Assembly (NCBI RefSeq): GCF_027942865.1
Contig: NC_134520.1
Span: forward strand, 4,586,501-4,650,500
Length of the DNA: 64,000 nucleotides
Origin: Odontesthes bonariensis
Lineage: Eukaryota; Chordata; Actinopteri; Atheriniformes; Atherinopsidae
Direction of reading: 5' to 3'
Below, one piece after another: positions 1-11,000 of the stretch. A program made the position numbers and the translations under genes. Position 1 is the first letter of the stretch. Each line of letters begins with the position of its first letter. The notes beneath the pieces were generated by a model, which worked only from the letters and a program-made list of their open reading frames with translations, was not told the origin of the DNA and searched no databases.

Positions 1-117
1 GTTGCTCTTTCTGGAAATCACCCAATATGGTCTGAGGGAAGAAAACATTTACTCAAACATTTCGAAATAATTTAGCACAAAGAAGGTTTACTAAACTACG
101 AAGGGAAAAGCTATTAC

Positions 118-532
118 CTTATCAATAATTTCATTTAGTTTCCCCTCCTCCACGCTTTTCTTGAGGGTTTGGGCTGTTCCAACAACAGAGTCAGATAGTT
201 TCTTAGAGGCACTGCTGGCAAAAGTATACATGTAACCTACAAAGAAAGCGGGTATCATTAGCATCACTGGAATTAAATTCATCTTCCGGCAAAGGGAAAT
301 GGGCACATTCGGGAAAGTCTACCTTTACAACTCTTACAGCGCTTTGTCAAAACTCACCACTGAAACCCTTGGCTTTTTCTAAAAGCTGAGTATCTTTAAG
401 AGGAGCCTGTTTCTTTTCACAAACATTTGTCGGTTTGTTGTCTTCCTTTCCACCAACGGCAGACTTGCTCTCTTCTTCAACTTGGCCATTTTCGCTCTCT
501 ATTCCAAGCCAGGTCCCCCAGTTCTTTAACAT
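118..532 (-). CDS. syap1: Synapse-associated protein 1, 5' part (coding exons 1-2)
   Basis: Start of a minus-strand gene that continues beyond the left edge. Exon 1 is 532-358 (ATG at 532-530, begins MLKNWGTWLG) and ends at a GTGAGT donor. Exon 2 is 236-118, between a TAG acceptor and a GTAATA donor. Joined in phase 1 they give 98 codons, with the run KKLSDSVVGTAQTLKKSVEE near residues 70-90. This matches the N-terminus of SYAP1 as I know it (WLG motif, then an FAS..KK..SV..TAQT.KKSVEEGK block). SYAP1 is a cytoplasmic and synaptic BSD-domain protein linked to Akt activation downstream of mTORC2. The BSD domain would be encoded by exons outside the window. Human SYAP1 lies in Xp22 like the neighbours here. 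The identification is from recalled similarity, but the exon structure is read directly. Confidence 0.88.
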
Positions 533-813
533 ACTTTAAATAATTTCCCCAAAATGTCAAATAAACTCCTTGAGATCCTCTTATGGTGATTATTGTTTCA
601 TATGTCGATATTTTTTTTATAGTTTGTTACCTGGTGACGTTTACCAACTCCCTAACTTCCGCGAATCGGTGGAATTTGATCCTATTGCCTACCCTTAGGT
701 TAAAAAGTTGTCATGGAAACGCACGCGTTCCACTCAAAAGGCTTCTTCTGCTTGTTAGCCAACGCTAGATGGCACGCTTGTGCCGTTAGTGCTACGCTCG
801 TTATCCCTGTTGT
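533..813. promoter_or_regulatory. syap1 5' region, promoter side left of the LINE insertion
   Basis: Non-coding DNA between the syap1 start codon and the LINE target site. It contains TGACGT at about 635-640 (CRE-like) and a near-consensus RFX X-box at 707-720. The DNA resumes at 6225 on the far side of the LINE. Promoter function is inferred from position and motifs only. Confidence 0.5.
707..720 (+). promoter_or_regulatory. Candidate RFX X-box
   Basis: GTTGTCATGGAAAC matches the palindromic RFX-factor X-box consensus (GTTRCCATGGYAAC) at 13 of 14 positions. It lies about 175 bp upstream of the syap1 start codon, a typical distance for functional X-boxes. A single motif match is weak evidence alone. 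Confidence 0.4.
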
Positions 814-827
814 CCATGGATGGAGCT
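814..827. repeat. LINE target-site duplication, left copy
   Basis: CCATGGATGGAGCT, identical to 6211-6224. The exact right boundary is ambiguous by a few bases because the element's CT-rich tail begins with the same dinucleotide. Confidence 0.9.
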
Positions 828-939
828 CTCTCTCTCTCTCTCTCTTTCGGATTTTATATTGGCGGTTGGCAAACAACTTTTAGTAGCATTACCGCCACCT
901 ACTGATATGGAGTGTGGATCACATGACATTTATCTATTT

Positions 940-941
<2 letters not shown>

Positions 942-984
<43 letters not shown>
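942..984. repeat. (TA)n microsatellite in the LINE 3' UTR
   Basis: Uninterrupted alternating A/T of about 43 bp downstream of the LINE ORF2 stop codon and inside the element's boundaries. Confidence 0.9.
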
Positions 985-987
<3 letters not shown>

Positions 988-1094
988 ATACATACCTATA
1001 CGTCAACACTCATCTATACGCCCATATATCTATTTATGCCTACACTTTTACATACTCCCTACTCATATACCCTCATTTATATACTTTATCTGTA

Positions 1095-4000
1095 CTATAT
1101 TCTATTATATAACCTACACCGTTTTAAATAATAAAAAATTTCCTGATAACATCTGTTTCCTGATTCTTTTTGCAATAAATCTACCATATCTAATTTCATT
1201 TTCATCCTACTAAGCTTTCTAATTAAATTATTTCTCTGAACCTGATACTTCCTACAATATATCATAACATGTTCTATTGTCTCATCTTCCCCACACTCAC
1301 ATTTCCCTGATTGATGTTTTCCTATCATATATAAGTTTTTATTTAATCCATTATGTCCAATTCTAAGTCTTGTTATAATGATCTCCTCTCTCCTACTTCT
1401 TTCTGTTCTTCTCATTTTCCCTATTTTCCTTTGTATTTTAAACAACCAACGTCCTTTTCTTTCTTCCTCCCATACCTTTTGCCATCTCTCTTCCATTTTT
1501 TGTTTTATAATACCCTTTACCTCTTTTACACTCATTCTTACATTAATATCAATCATTACTCTTTTTACACTCTGTTTTGCCATTCTATCTGCCATTTCAT
1601 TTCCCTCAACTCCATAATGCGCTGGTACCCATATAAAATGAACTATAATCCCCATCATACTAATTCTATATAGTGTTTGTTCTATTTCTATTAATATATC
1701 TGGTCTACTTTCTGACTTACTATTTTGAATACTAACTAATGAAGAACTTGAATCTGAACATATAATTGACTTTAATGGTTTAACCTCTTCTATCCATTGA
1801 ACTGCTAAAAGTACCGCAATCATTTCTCCAGTATATACTGATACTCCATCACTTACCCTTTTCCCCACTTTAATTTTAAATTGCGGTACAATCATACCTA
1901 TCCCTATCCTATCATCTAAAGTTTTTGATGCATCAGTATATATATGTACATAATTATAATATTGATTTATATGCTCCTGTACAATATATTTATTCAAACT
2001 AAAATTATTTCTATTCTTCTTTTCTAATAATGATAAATCTACTTTTGCTTCAGGTATTATCCATGGTGGAACTGTATGTAATGGAATCGTTTGACTTATA
2101 TCTACTTTATCTAAATATTTTTCCCTACTTTTATCATTTACTATTGTTCCATAACTTTTAATTTTTCCTTTTTCCCACCCTGTTTCTAACACTTTTACTG
2201 TTGGATTATCTTTTTTCTGACCTTGTAATTTTGACCAGTAGTTTAAGGCTAATTGTTCCCTTCTCATTTTTAGAGGCATTTCACCCATTTCCACCTGTAT
2301 TGCTGCTATAGGAGATGTTTTAAAGGCCCCTGTACATATTCTTAAAGCCTGATATTGTATAGTATTTAACTTTTTTAGATTTGTATCTGCAGCTGAATTA
2401 TACACTATACTCCCATAATCCAATACTGACCTAATTAAACCTGTATAAATAGCTTTCAATGACCTTCTATCAGCCCCCCACTCAGTACCAACTAAACATC
2501 TCATTATATTCAAAACCTTCCTACATTTTTCTATTATTTTCTTAATGTGTACACCCCAAGTCAATCTTTCATCCAACCATAACCCAAGAAATTAAAATTG
2601 CTTAACTCTTTCCAATTCCTGACCATATATTTTCAACTTAATTTCTCCATCCACTCTTTTCCTTGTAAAAAACATTATTTTAGTTTTTTCCACAGAAAAC
2701 CTAAATCCCCATTTATATGACCACTTTTCAACCATTGAAATTGCTTCCTGTAGCTTCTTTACAATAAATTTTAAATTCCTTCCTCTTTTCCACATTGCTC
2801 CATCATCAGCAAACAGTGAACAACCCATTCCTCCTTCTGATTCCTTAAACATATCATTTACTATGACAGAAAATAATACTGGACTTATTATGCTTCCTTG
2901 TGGTGTCCCATTTTCTATAATAAAATTTTCAGAATATTCCTTCCCTATTCTCACTTGTATTTTTCTTCCTTCTAAAAATGTTTTAATCCATTTAAACATG
3001 CAACCACTTATACCCATTCTTCTTATTTTAACTAATAACCCTTCCCTCCACATCATATCATACGCTCTTTCAATATCAAAAAATACTGCTACTACACTCT
3101 CTTTATTTACTTGAGCCTTCCTAATTTCATGCTCTAGACATATTACTGGATCCATTGTACTCCTCCCTTTTCTAAATCCACTTTGAACCTTTGATAGAAG
3201 TCCTTTACTTTCTATATAATATAACAATCTTTCATTTATCATTCTCTCCATTATTTTACATATATTGGATGTTAAAGCTATTGGTCTATAATTTTCTGGT
3301 TTGGAGTCATCTTTCCCTGGCTTTCTAATTGGTATAACCACAGCTTCTTTCCAACTTTTTGGTATTTCTCCCTCCTCCCAAATTCGATTATACAATTCCA
3401 ATAAAATGTTTTTAGAAAATTCACTTAAATTACTGATCATTACATAACAAATCTGATCTTTCCCTGGTGCTGTTAATTTATATTTTTTAAGTGCCCTATT
3501 TAATTCCATTATTGTAAATGACATATTCAATACATCATCCGATTCTACCATTTTTTCCAAAAGCTCCTTATTTTCCAGAATTGTTTTTTCTCGCCCTTTT
3601 TTCCCTTCTAAACTGATATTTTCAGAACTATGAATTTTAACCAACACTTTTGCTAACATCTCTGCCTTATCTTTATCTGTCACTGCTGCTATTTCTCCAT
3701 TATTTAATACTGGATATGCAGTCACTCTTTTAATTCCTTTCATTCTTTTAATCATTGTCCATACCTTAGATATTTCTGTCTCCCTCCCTATTGAGTTACA
3801 AAAACTCCTCCAATAATCTCTTTTTATATTTTTAATAGTTCTTCTTACCATCGCCTGTAATTTTTTGTATTCATTCAAGTTCTGAAAGTTATGATTTTTT
3901 TTTAATACTTTAAACGCTTTATTTCGTTTCTTAATAGCTGCAGTACATTCTATTGTCCACCATGGTACCAACTTCCTTTCCTTTTTCCCGCCTTTTATCC

Positions 4001-4826
4001 TTATAGTTTGATGAGCCGCTTCTACTATAGCTTTACATATATTAAGATTCAAATCCTCAATACTACTATTTACATCCACTTTTCGTATTTTTAATTCACT
4101 ATTATTCCTAAAAAGTTTCCAATTTGCAGATCTAAAACACCATTTTTCCATCTCATTCATACAATATTTCTCTATATGCATTTGAATTTCTATCATAATA
4201 GGGTAATGATCACTTCCTATAGTCGTTTCTTTAAGTACTTTCCATAAACTTTTACATGCTAAAGAATTTGACACTATCGTTAAATCAATGGCTGACTCTG
4301 TATTCTCTCTAAAATTAACTCTTGTTCCACTCCCATCATTTAATATTACCAAATTTTTAACATCCATTATTTCTTCAATTACTTCCCCATTCTGATCATT
4401 ATGACTGCCCCATAATGAGTTATGCCCATTAAAGTCCCCACACCAAATCACTTTACCCTCTAAATACTTCCCAAATTCCTCCATTAACTCTAGAGATAGT
4501 TTTTTACATGGATTATAAAAATTTATTATTTTAATGTTCCCTTTTGTTGTCCAAATTTCAATAATAATGTATTCTAATTCTTTTCCTTTAGCTATTACTC
4601 TAAATTGAACTCCCTTTTTTATAAATATTATACATCCTCCTCCAGACCCTCCCTCTCTATCTCTTCTAACACTTTCATATCCTTTAATAACAAAATCTAA
4701 ATTAGGTTTAAGCCAAGTTTCCTGAATACATATAATATCTAAATCTTTTTTAAATTCTTTAATAAATCCTTTAAACTCCTGTCCATTTGCAATCAAACTC
4801 CTGGCATTCCACTGCAGGATGTTCAT
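1095..4826 (-). pseudogene. LINE ORF2 (APE endonuclease, reverse transcriptase, RNase H) with one in-frame stop
   Basis: One continuous frame of about 1243 codons, broken only by a TAA at 2594-2592 after the residues ERVKQF. The frame resumes at once with FLGLWLDERL. Endonuclease motifs at the N-terminus are WNARS, QETW, GDFNGHNS and GSDHYP (within about residues 1-220). RT motifs are FFDIERAYD near residue 584 and FADD near 672. RNase H motifs are YTDAS near 962, GEM, CSDSS and WVPAHYGVEGNEMAD near 1070. A CXC..H..C cluster (CECG...EHV...C) lies near 1178. ATG at 4826 overlaps the ORF1 stop in TAATG. Target-primed reverse transcription would be its role. The stop separates the RT core from its C-terminal part and the RNase H, so this copy is probably defective on its own. 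Confidence 0.92.
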
Positions 4827-6064
4827 TATGTTCTGTCTTCCTGTCCTCCTGTCTTCCCTTCTCCCCCCAACTTTTTATTTATGTGCTCCCAAGATATGTC
4901 CTTTATCCCAAAGAATTTCTCTGCTCCTTTCACTATTATTTTGATTTTTTCTGTTTTATATTTAACTTGCTCTGTACAGTTAATGACATATGCAATGAAC
5001 AACATAATCTTCTCAGCTGTCAACCCTGTATCTGTTCTTATATGTCTTTGTTCTGATGTTGTATTCATCTCAGCTGTCACCACTGTATCTGTTCTCATTT
5101 GTCTTTGTTCTAATGTTGTATTTATTTGATTTTCCCCTGACACCTGTCTTGGCTTCTTCATTCTCTTTGCAGCTTCTGCATAGCTTATATTTTGAGCAAC
5201 TTTAACTTGTTCTATTTCCACTGCTTTTCTTCTAACTTCGCAACCTCCATAAGTCACCCTGTGTTGCCCTCCACAGTTACAGCAAATATCCTTTTCATTT
5301 TTACACTCTTCATATCCATGCTCCCCTCCACACTTTGGACATCTTTGTTTCCCCTTACATGCTGCTGCTATGTGTCCATATCTCTGACACTTATAACATC
5401 TAAGCGGAGGAGAATTATATGGCCTAACAGGAAATACCATACATCCCACTCTGATCCTTTCCGGAAGAACTTCTCCTTGAAATTCTAACATTACTGACAG
5501 GCTTTCCACTCTCTTTCCTTCCACTGTTCTCATTAATCTTTTAATTTTGTTTATCTCATTTCCACTAATACTACGTCTGAACTTTTCTAGATCTTCTTCC
5601 ACCGGTATTCCATAAATGACCCCTCTAGCTATTTTAGCTTCTCCCAAAATCTTTGTCTCATTCACCATTTTTTTGCAAATGTTCTGAACACTCAACACTT
5701 TGTTTTTCTGCTCTTCACTCCCAACAATAATCAAAAGATTCCCATCTCTCAGAATCTTAGCCATAATCACCTCACCAAACTTCTTTTTTAGTTCCCTAGA
5801 TAAATTTAATGGACTTAGTTGAATACCCTCATCTTCTTTCCTGAATTTTATAATTATTTTGGTTTCCTCCCTGACAACCTTCTTACACACTATATTATTT
5901 TCGTCTGAGCTATTTCCTTCTAAACTTCGCTTACTACTTTGCATTCCCCTCATATTATCTTCCTTTGTCCTTCTTTCTTTTCCTGCCCTACCACTACCAC
6001 ATACTTGACTCCAATCTCCATTTTCCATTTCATCATCTCCCTCATCTTCACCCTGAGACGCCAT
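4826..6064 (-). CDS. LINE ORF1 (gag-like nucleic acid-binding protein)
   Basis: Intact 412-residue frame starting at ATG 6064-6062. An acidic and basic N-terminus is followed by a globular region. Three zinc knuckles lie near residues 222-275: CYKCQRYGHIAAAC (CX2CX4HX4C), CPKCGGEHGYEEC (CX2CX3HX4C) and CCNCGGQHRVTYGGC (CX2CX3HX6C). The C-terminal third contains a tandem 19-residue repeat. Proteins of this type coat element RNA in the ribonucleoprotein. The stop codon TAA shares its last A with the ATG of ORF2, suggesting termination-coupled reinitiation. Confidence 0.9.
   Translation of the reverse strand: MASQGEDEGDDEMENGDWSQVCGSGRAGKERRTKEDNMRGMQSSKRSLEGNSSDENNIVCKKVVREETKIIIKFRKEDEGIQLSPLNLSRELKKKFGEVIMAKILRDGNLLIIVGSEEQKNKVLSVQNICKKMVNETKILGEAKIARGVIYGIPVEEDLEKFRRSISGNEINKIKRLMRTVEGKRVESLSVMLEFQGEVLPERIRVGCMVFPVRPYNSPPLRCYKCQRYGHIAAACKGKQRCPKCGGEHGYEECKNEKDICCNCGGQHRVTYGGCEVRRKAVEIEQVKVAQNISYAEAAKRMKKPRQVSGENQINTTLEQRQMRTDTVVTAEMNTTSEQRHIRTDTGLTAEKIMLFIAYVINCTEQVKYKTEKIKIIVKGAEKFFGIKDISWEHINKKLGGEGKTGGQEDRT
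5011..5124 (-). repeat. Tandem 57-bp duplication inside LINE ORF1
   Basis: Two units, 5011-5067 and 5068-5124, differ at six of 57 positions by eye. Each encodes a 19-residue unit of the form NTT.EQR..RTDT..TAE. The frame is preserved, so ORF1 is lengthened but not broken. Confidence 0.85.
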
Positions 6065-6210
6065 ACAATCCAGTCACAAATCAGTTTATGCCAACCGCCC
6101 TACCGCCACGTCTCTCCAAACCTCCAACTCCTCCGAACTACGATTTCGATTTCAAAATTCAAATCTACTCCACGTCCGCGCTTCCGCTCCAGCCGGAACT
6201 ACCAACAGGC

Positions 6211-6224
6211 CCATGGATGGAGCT
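6211..6224. repeat. LINE target-site duplication, right copy
   Basis: CCATGGATGGAGCT, identical to 814-827; marks the 5' end of the minus-strand LINE. Confidence 0.9.
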
Positions 6225-7858
6225 AGTTTAGCTTAGCTAATTTAAACTCTCCTGAGTGTGTCAGTGTTTCGTTTTGGGATTGTATAATGAAGTAGGGTAC
6301 GGGTTGAACTGTTGCGTTTAAAACTCGTCGCATTGTTGGCTTCCAGCCCGAAACGGCGCACGGTTCAAGAGTGGGTACTTTGAAAATAAAGCCTGTTGGG
6401 AAAACATGAAGTAAGTGTAACGTAAACCCGGGATATAGCTGCGTGCCACCCGAAGAAACTCTCGTGCTCACCGGTTTTATCCACAGTTTGAATTTCCAGG
6501 TAAGTCCAGACGTTCCGGTGGGAGTTTGGGGATATTTTTTATTATCTTGGAAGTCATGGACATGGCAAGTCAGTTTTATAGTAGCGTTTATAAACTTGAA
6601 ACGGGTTACCTGTGTTAACAAGGGGGTCTGTTTGACTCTGCTTTATTTGTTGATGTAGCCGAGCATGTTTTCCATTGTGCTGCTCGTCAGTAATGATGTG
6701 TTTAATTCTCTCGCATGTAAGAGCATTAAGTTTAAATCAGCCCGTCTGGAGTATGACAACAGGTGTTTGCTTAGTGTTACAGGTTTCCTACGTTAGTCAC
6801 ACATGGCTGCTCTTTATACCATGTAAATCCATATATGTACTACGGAGGCAAAACATCTTCCATGACGAGGGAAGTTACTGACCGGCGTTCACATGTTCAG
6901 TTTGTGTCCGAGTTCGTTTTAAAAGAAACGCTCCATAACTTCAGGCGTCCAGGCAAAAGTAGTGAAACGACCACCAAAATGTTGGCTTTACCCGATTTAA
7001 ACCTGAAACATGTGGGATGATATATTAAATGGACTGCTCTGAACTGTTGCATTAATGCTCCACTCTTAAGATGGGAGCTACATGCATGTACTGAATACTG
7101 TGAAAAGATGTTTCATAAATGTTCACTTTTCCTAAAAGTCACGTTTCATTCAGTAATGGTTTCATTTAACTATCACCCCTTTTTTTTCGTGCTGTCACAT
7201 CCTCATCTGGTATTTATGTTCCTGCCAAAATAAAAGTATATTCGTGCTTTTTCTAAGTGCCCAGAAGTGACCGCAGATGATATTTTCTCATTAATGGCCA
7301 TGTTTGAATGATATAACCTATTATATCACTTCAACACTGACACGCTGTGATCAGCCTTCTTTTGTTTTTCTAGCTACATCTCTGTGTGTCACGTGGTAAA
7401 ATAGTGTTCATATGTCCAAGAGATATACAATAACACAGCGCTAACCCATTTATTATGTATGTTCTATTGTTGCATATTTTCCATAATAAATCATTATCCC
7501 TAAAGCAGACTTGACAAACTGTGAAAGGAAAACAAAAATATTGAATATAGAAAATAGTAGGAGGATAAAAGTATTTACTCTTAAACACTTGAGCAACTTT
7601 TCGAAAAAATATGATTACTGTGTTTCTGCTTCTCTACACAAGCCTGTTTGTTTAGGTGATCTCAGTGGATTTTACAAGCAAAGAACACACTCAGCAGCTT
7701 GTGTTGGACACCGTTCAGTGGAGAATGGGTCCGAACGAGAACCTAATCCATGCTGCTCCTTTGGGAAACATAATTGTCTCGTATTCTAGATGAAGGACTT
7801 ATAATCATTTGCTGAGCGGACTTGCTTCAATGCTCTCGTTTCTTTTCTTTTACAACAG
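6225..7858 (+). promoter_or_regulatory. shroom2 upstream region with probable 5' untranslated exon and intron
   Basis: No coding gene seen. A CAG|GTAAGT donor at 6497-6505 fits the end of a 5' untranslated exon (last base 6499). A pyrimidine tract followed by ACAG at 7855-7858 fits the acceptor in front of the first coding exon, so the intron would be 6500-7858. The transcription start would lie between the LINE edge (6225) and about 6480, which I infer and cannot locate. An ATG at 6443 would open a short upstream frame. Confidence 0.45.
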
Positions 7859-7862
7859 TACA

Positions 7863-8060
7863 ATGGATACCGGGGGATATAGAGATGATGCAGAAACCGA
7901 GAACATTTGGTACGTGATGCAGAAATCGGGAGATCTGGATCAGAGGACTAGAGATGGAGAGACTTGGAAGTTGGTGGAGGTTTTTCTTTCGGGAGGTGCA
8001 CCGTGGGGGTTTACGCTCAGAGGGGGACTGGAACATCGGGAGCCACTGCTCATAACCAAG
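7863..8060 (+). CDS. shroom2: shroom2 coding exon 1 (start codon and first half of PDZ)
   Basis: 66 codons, phase 0 at the end, with a GTAAAT donor. After a 34-residue acidic leader comes the PDZ start, with the carboxylate-binding loop region [12 protein letters not shown]. The exon probably begins at 7859 because TTTTACAACAG immediately precedes TACAATGG, leaving four untranslated bases before the ATG. No in-frame upstream ATG was found in this exon. Confidence 0.9.
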
Positions 8061-11000
8061 GTAAATGAATGAAATGAAAAGATGGTCGAGAATGAAGGGG
8101 TTGTGCGCAAGTTTGCTGGCTGCAGAGCAGGTTTTTGGACTTGTTTTGATCCATCTCTCAAACACTAGTGTATAAAACATTTCCTTCATGTGAAATTCCA
8201 TTGCAACATTTGAAATATTGAATTTCATCATTTAAAATTTTAGGCTTACGAACATAAAAAAAATTAAAAAGATGCTGAAAGAATATCAGTCAGAAAAGGC
8301 CATTTTTATGTCGTTTAAAAATGACATCAATCCCTCCTTAATCTCCCCTAATGGGAAGATCCTCGTCAACCGTCACAGGACCTTCAAGAAGTTTTTTCAT
8401 TTTGGTGATTCCGTTCATACGAACATGACATTTGGCAGTGACTGCAGAGAATATCTGAGACGTGAATTTTACAGGTTGCTCTAATCTAACTTGACTGACT
8501 GTTCTGACCTTTAAAACATTACAGCTAACTGTACAAGTCGCTGACTTAAAATAAAGAGATTAGAATAAAATATGGAAGAGTGTGGCCGATAAAAGACTTA
8601 TTTCAATATGGCAAATACTCAACTCTCTGTCTTGTTCTGTGAGAACACTGATAGGAACCTGTTGTTTATAGCCATGCCAGTGGAACACAGAATCAGTCTG
8701 TGGCTTGTCTGGTCAGTTTGAAATTTACTGCCATACCTCGGCAGCTAAAGTGAGGATAGTCTTGGGATTTTATGGCGGCACTAGAAGAAATGTTGGAATG
8801 CAATTTACTCAGAAGGTGAAGGCTTTCATATATCCAAATGAAATGTGTGAACGTCTGCAAAATAAAGTGAAACCAAACTTGGTTTGACAGCAAAAATGAG
8901 ATTTTTATTCGGTTCTCTGACTTCAGAGTACATTTTTGCAAAGTTAATCACAATTCCATAAGCCTCAGGTGTTTGTTAACATACTGCCTTGCAAAAAAAT
9001 AATTTTAAAAGGTGAATGAGGTTAACATGCCAACTGAAAAGCAATCGCACTGGCAGGTTTGTGATCATTTAGCTAAACCTTGTCAAAGTATAGTCTCGGA
9101 CAGCTGTTACTATGACAGTAGCCCACACTCGTTCCGTCCAAGTGTTTGGAAATGTAGTTCCTCTACAAAGAGAGCGGTCGCCGTCTCCTTTTAAGGGTTG
9201 TAATAGTTGTTTGACATGTGGTCAAAGCGTTCTGGTCATTTGGCACATTTTGGCTCAATGATCAGCCTTGTGTACGCCCACAGAACAAAAACGGAAAACA
9301 GAACATCCTCTGTGGCTTGTAATTCTTTTATGCCATGACTTTGTTAAGTAGGTCTTGTCAGCTACGATATGTATGCAGTTCCATTAAGAAGGAGAGTGCC
9401 TCTGAAATCCTGTAACCTCACCTCTCTGTTGACCGTGTAATGATTTACTACAAAAGACCTTGCGTGTTGAATTGACACAGGGAAATCGCAGCACCTGTTC
9501 GTCATGGGCTGCTTCTCTTCTTGAATTTTGTTAGTCATTTCTGTGCTGACAAAAAAAAAAGGGGTCCAAAGTTCATGACAGAGGGTCGAAACTCAACCAT
9601 ATGGGCTTGCGGAAATACACCTGGAACCAACCTGTTACCACGGGTTTCGCAAACAGTTTTGACCATTTTTAGTCGGGTAAGATCGAGTGGGAGGGTCATA
9701 TTGCTTCACAGTAAAGGGTGAACCCACTGCCCAGACTGGCTGCAGTTCTTTGGTGGGATTGTTTTGTCACTGAGTGACAGATCTGTACTCCAAAAGTGGA
9801 CCTTTTTTTTTATCAGATGGTAAGATGTTTGCTCCCTTTTTTTTTACTTTGTCTCTATATTCGTATTGAAACATTCCTTTGAAACATGGTTCTTCCACAG
9901 TCTCCCCATCTGGCACCTAAAGAGAAAATAAGTCACTGAGTAGACTTAACACTTGCCGCGTGTTGGTAGATCTCACCTGGACATTTCCTTTCTCACACTG
10001 TTGTGCTGAGTTGAATCTCAGTTCGAAGGGTAAGCTAGTGGTACCAGGAGCAGGGGAGGAAAGTTGGAGCTTTGTTTGATTTTTTTTTTTTCCAAATGTA
10101 GTGAATTATCCATGACAGCCTGAAGCCTGTTGGAATGGATGGCACGATGGGATGAATTAAGTGAGGTTGGTGATTTGTGCTCCTTTGGAACACAACTCAG
10201 GTTATGGCTATTGATGTAAGTAAACCTACTACGCTCTTCACTGTAGACCCACATCCCACTTTCTTGACAAAGAAAGTGTTTGAGGCCTCTTATTCCCATT
10301 GTTTGTCCGGCATAAATAAGCAGACATGGTCGTACACACAGTGGGAGCTGAGCTCTGCACTTTAAAACTGAGATAAACCTAATGCATGCTTTTCTTACTC
10401 TGTGTGTGTTGTTTTGAAATAGCCCATTTGTATCCTGCCTGAACTGACAGAAGTGTATGAGTGCAGGAGATTGAGCTTTTTCTATATATTTGACGTCAAA
10501 CTCTGCATTCACAGTGGTTCTGTGAGGAACTCAGACATAAACAAGTTATACAATGAAGTAGATGTTAAAGTCATTTCTCTTTCTCACATCATGGTGTGCG
10601 ACCGTATCACCCGGCAGAATCTTTTTAAGTCTCAAACGACTGCCTTCTGTTCAGCCACAGTACACCTTTTCAACCTTCCCCCTGGAAGATTTGAAAAGTG
10701 TCCTAAGATGGACTTGTGAAATCCAGTTTGAGTGTGAGCCGTGTGCCCACAGTTTACTTTTTCTTGGCACAAAGGTGAGCAGCATTAACAAGCCTTTCTC
10801 TCCCTTAATTAATATTTTTTTCTTGGCAGCGCTCTCGCAGCTGTATTCTCTGCATTTTTTTTTTTTTTAACGACTCACTGCAGGGAAATATAATAAAGAA
10901 AAACGGGCCCACAGTTTGATGACAGGTTCGGAGTATTGGTTGGGGAAAAAAAAAATCCTGGATCTAATTAAAATTCTTAAGATTCCACTCATAGCTCAGG

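Larger units (their letters stand above)
828..6210 (-). mobile_element. Nearly full-length I-superfamily (RNase H-bearing) LINE
   Basis: A 5.4 kb non-LTR retrotransposon, minus strand, flanked by an identical 14-bp duplication CCATGGATGGAGCT (814-827 and 6211-6224). Order in the element: short 5' UTR (6210-6065), ORF1 with zinc knuckles, then ORF2 with AP endonuclease, reverse transcriptase and RNase H. A 3' UTR follows with a TA microsatellite and the motif AGTAGGTGGCGGTAATGC. The element ends in a (GA)n run rather than poly(A). ORF1 plus APE plus RT plus RNase H defines the I-type group; I suspect the fish Nimb/I lineage but cannot confirm the clade by eye. It lies between the divergent syap1 and shroom2 genes. 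Intact ORF1, a single stop in ORF2 and a perfect duplication indicate a recent insertion. Confidence 0.93.

Noticed and set aside
10018-10512. 164-codon minus-strand frame in shroom2 intron 1
   Set aside because: No recognisable domain or splice signals; consistent with chance in intron sequence.
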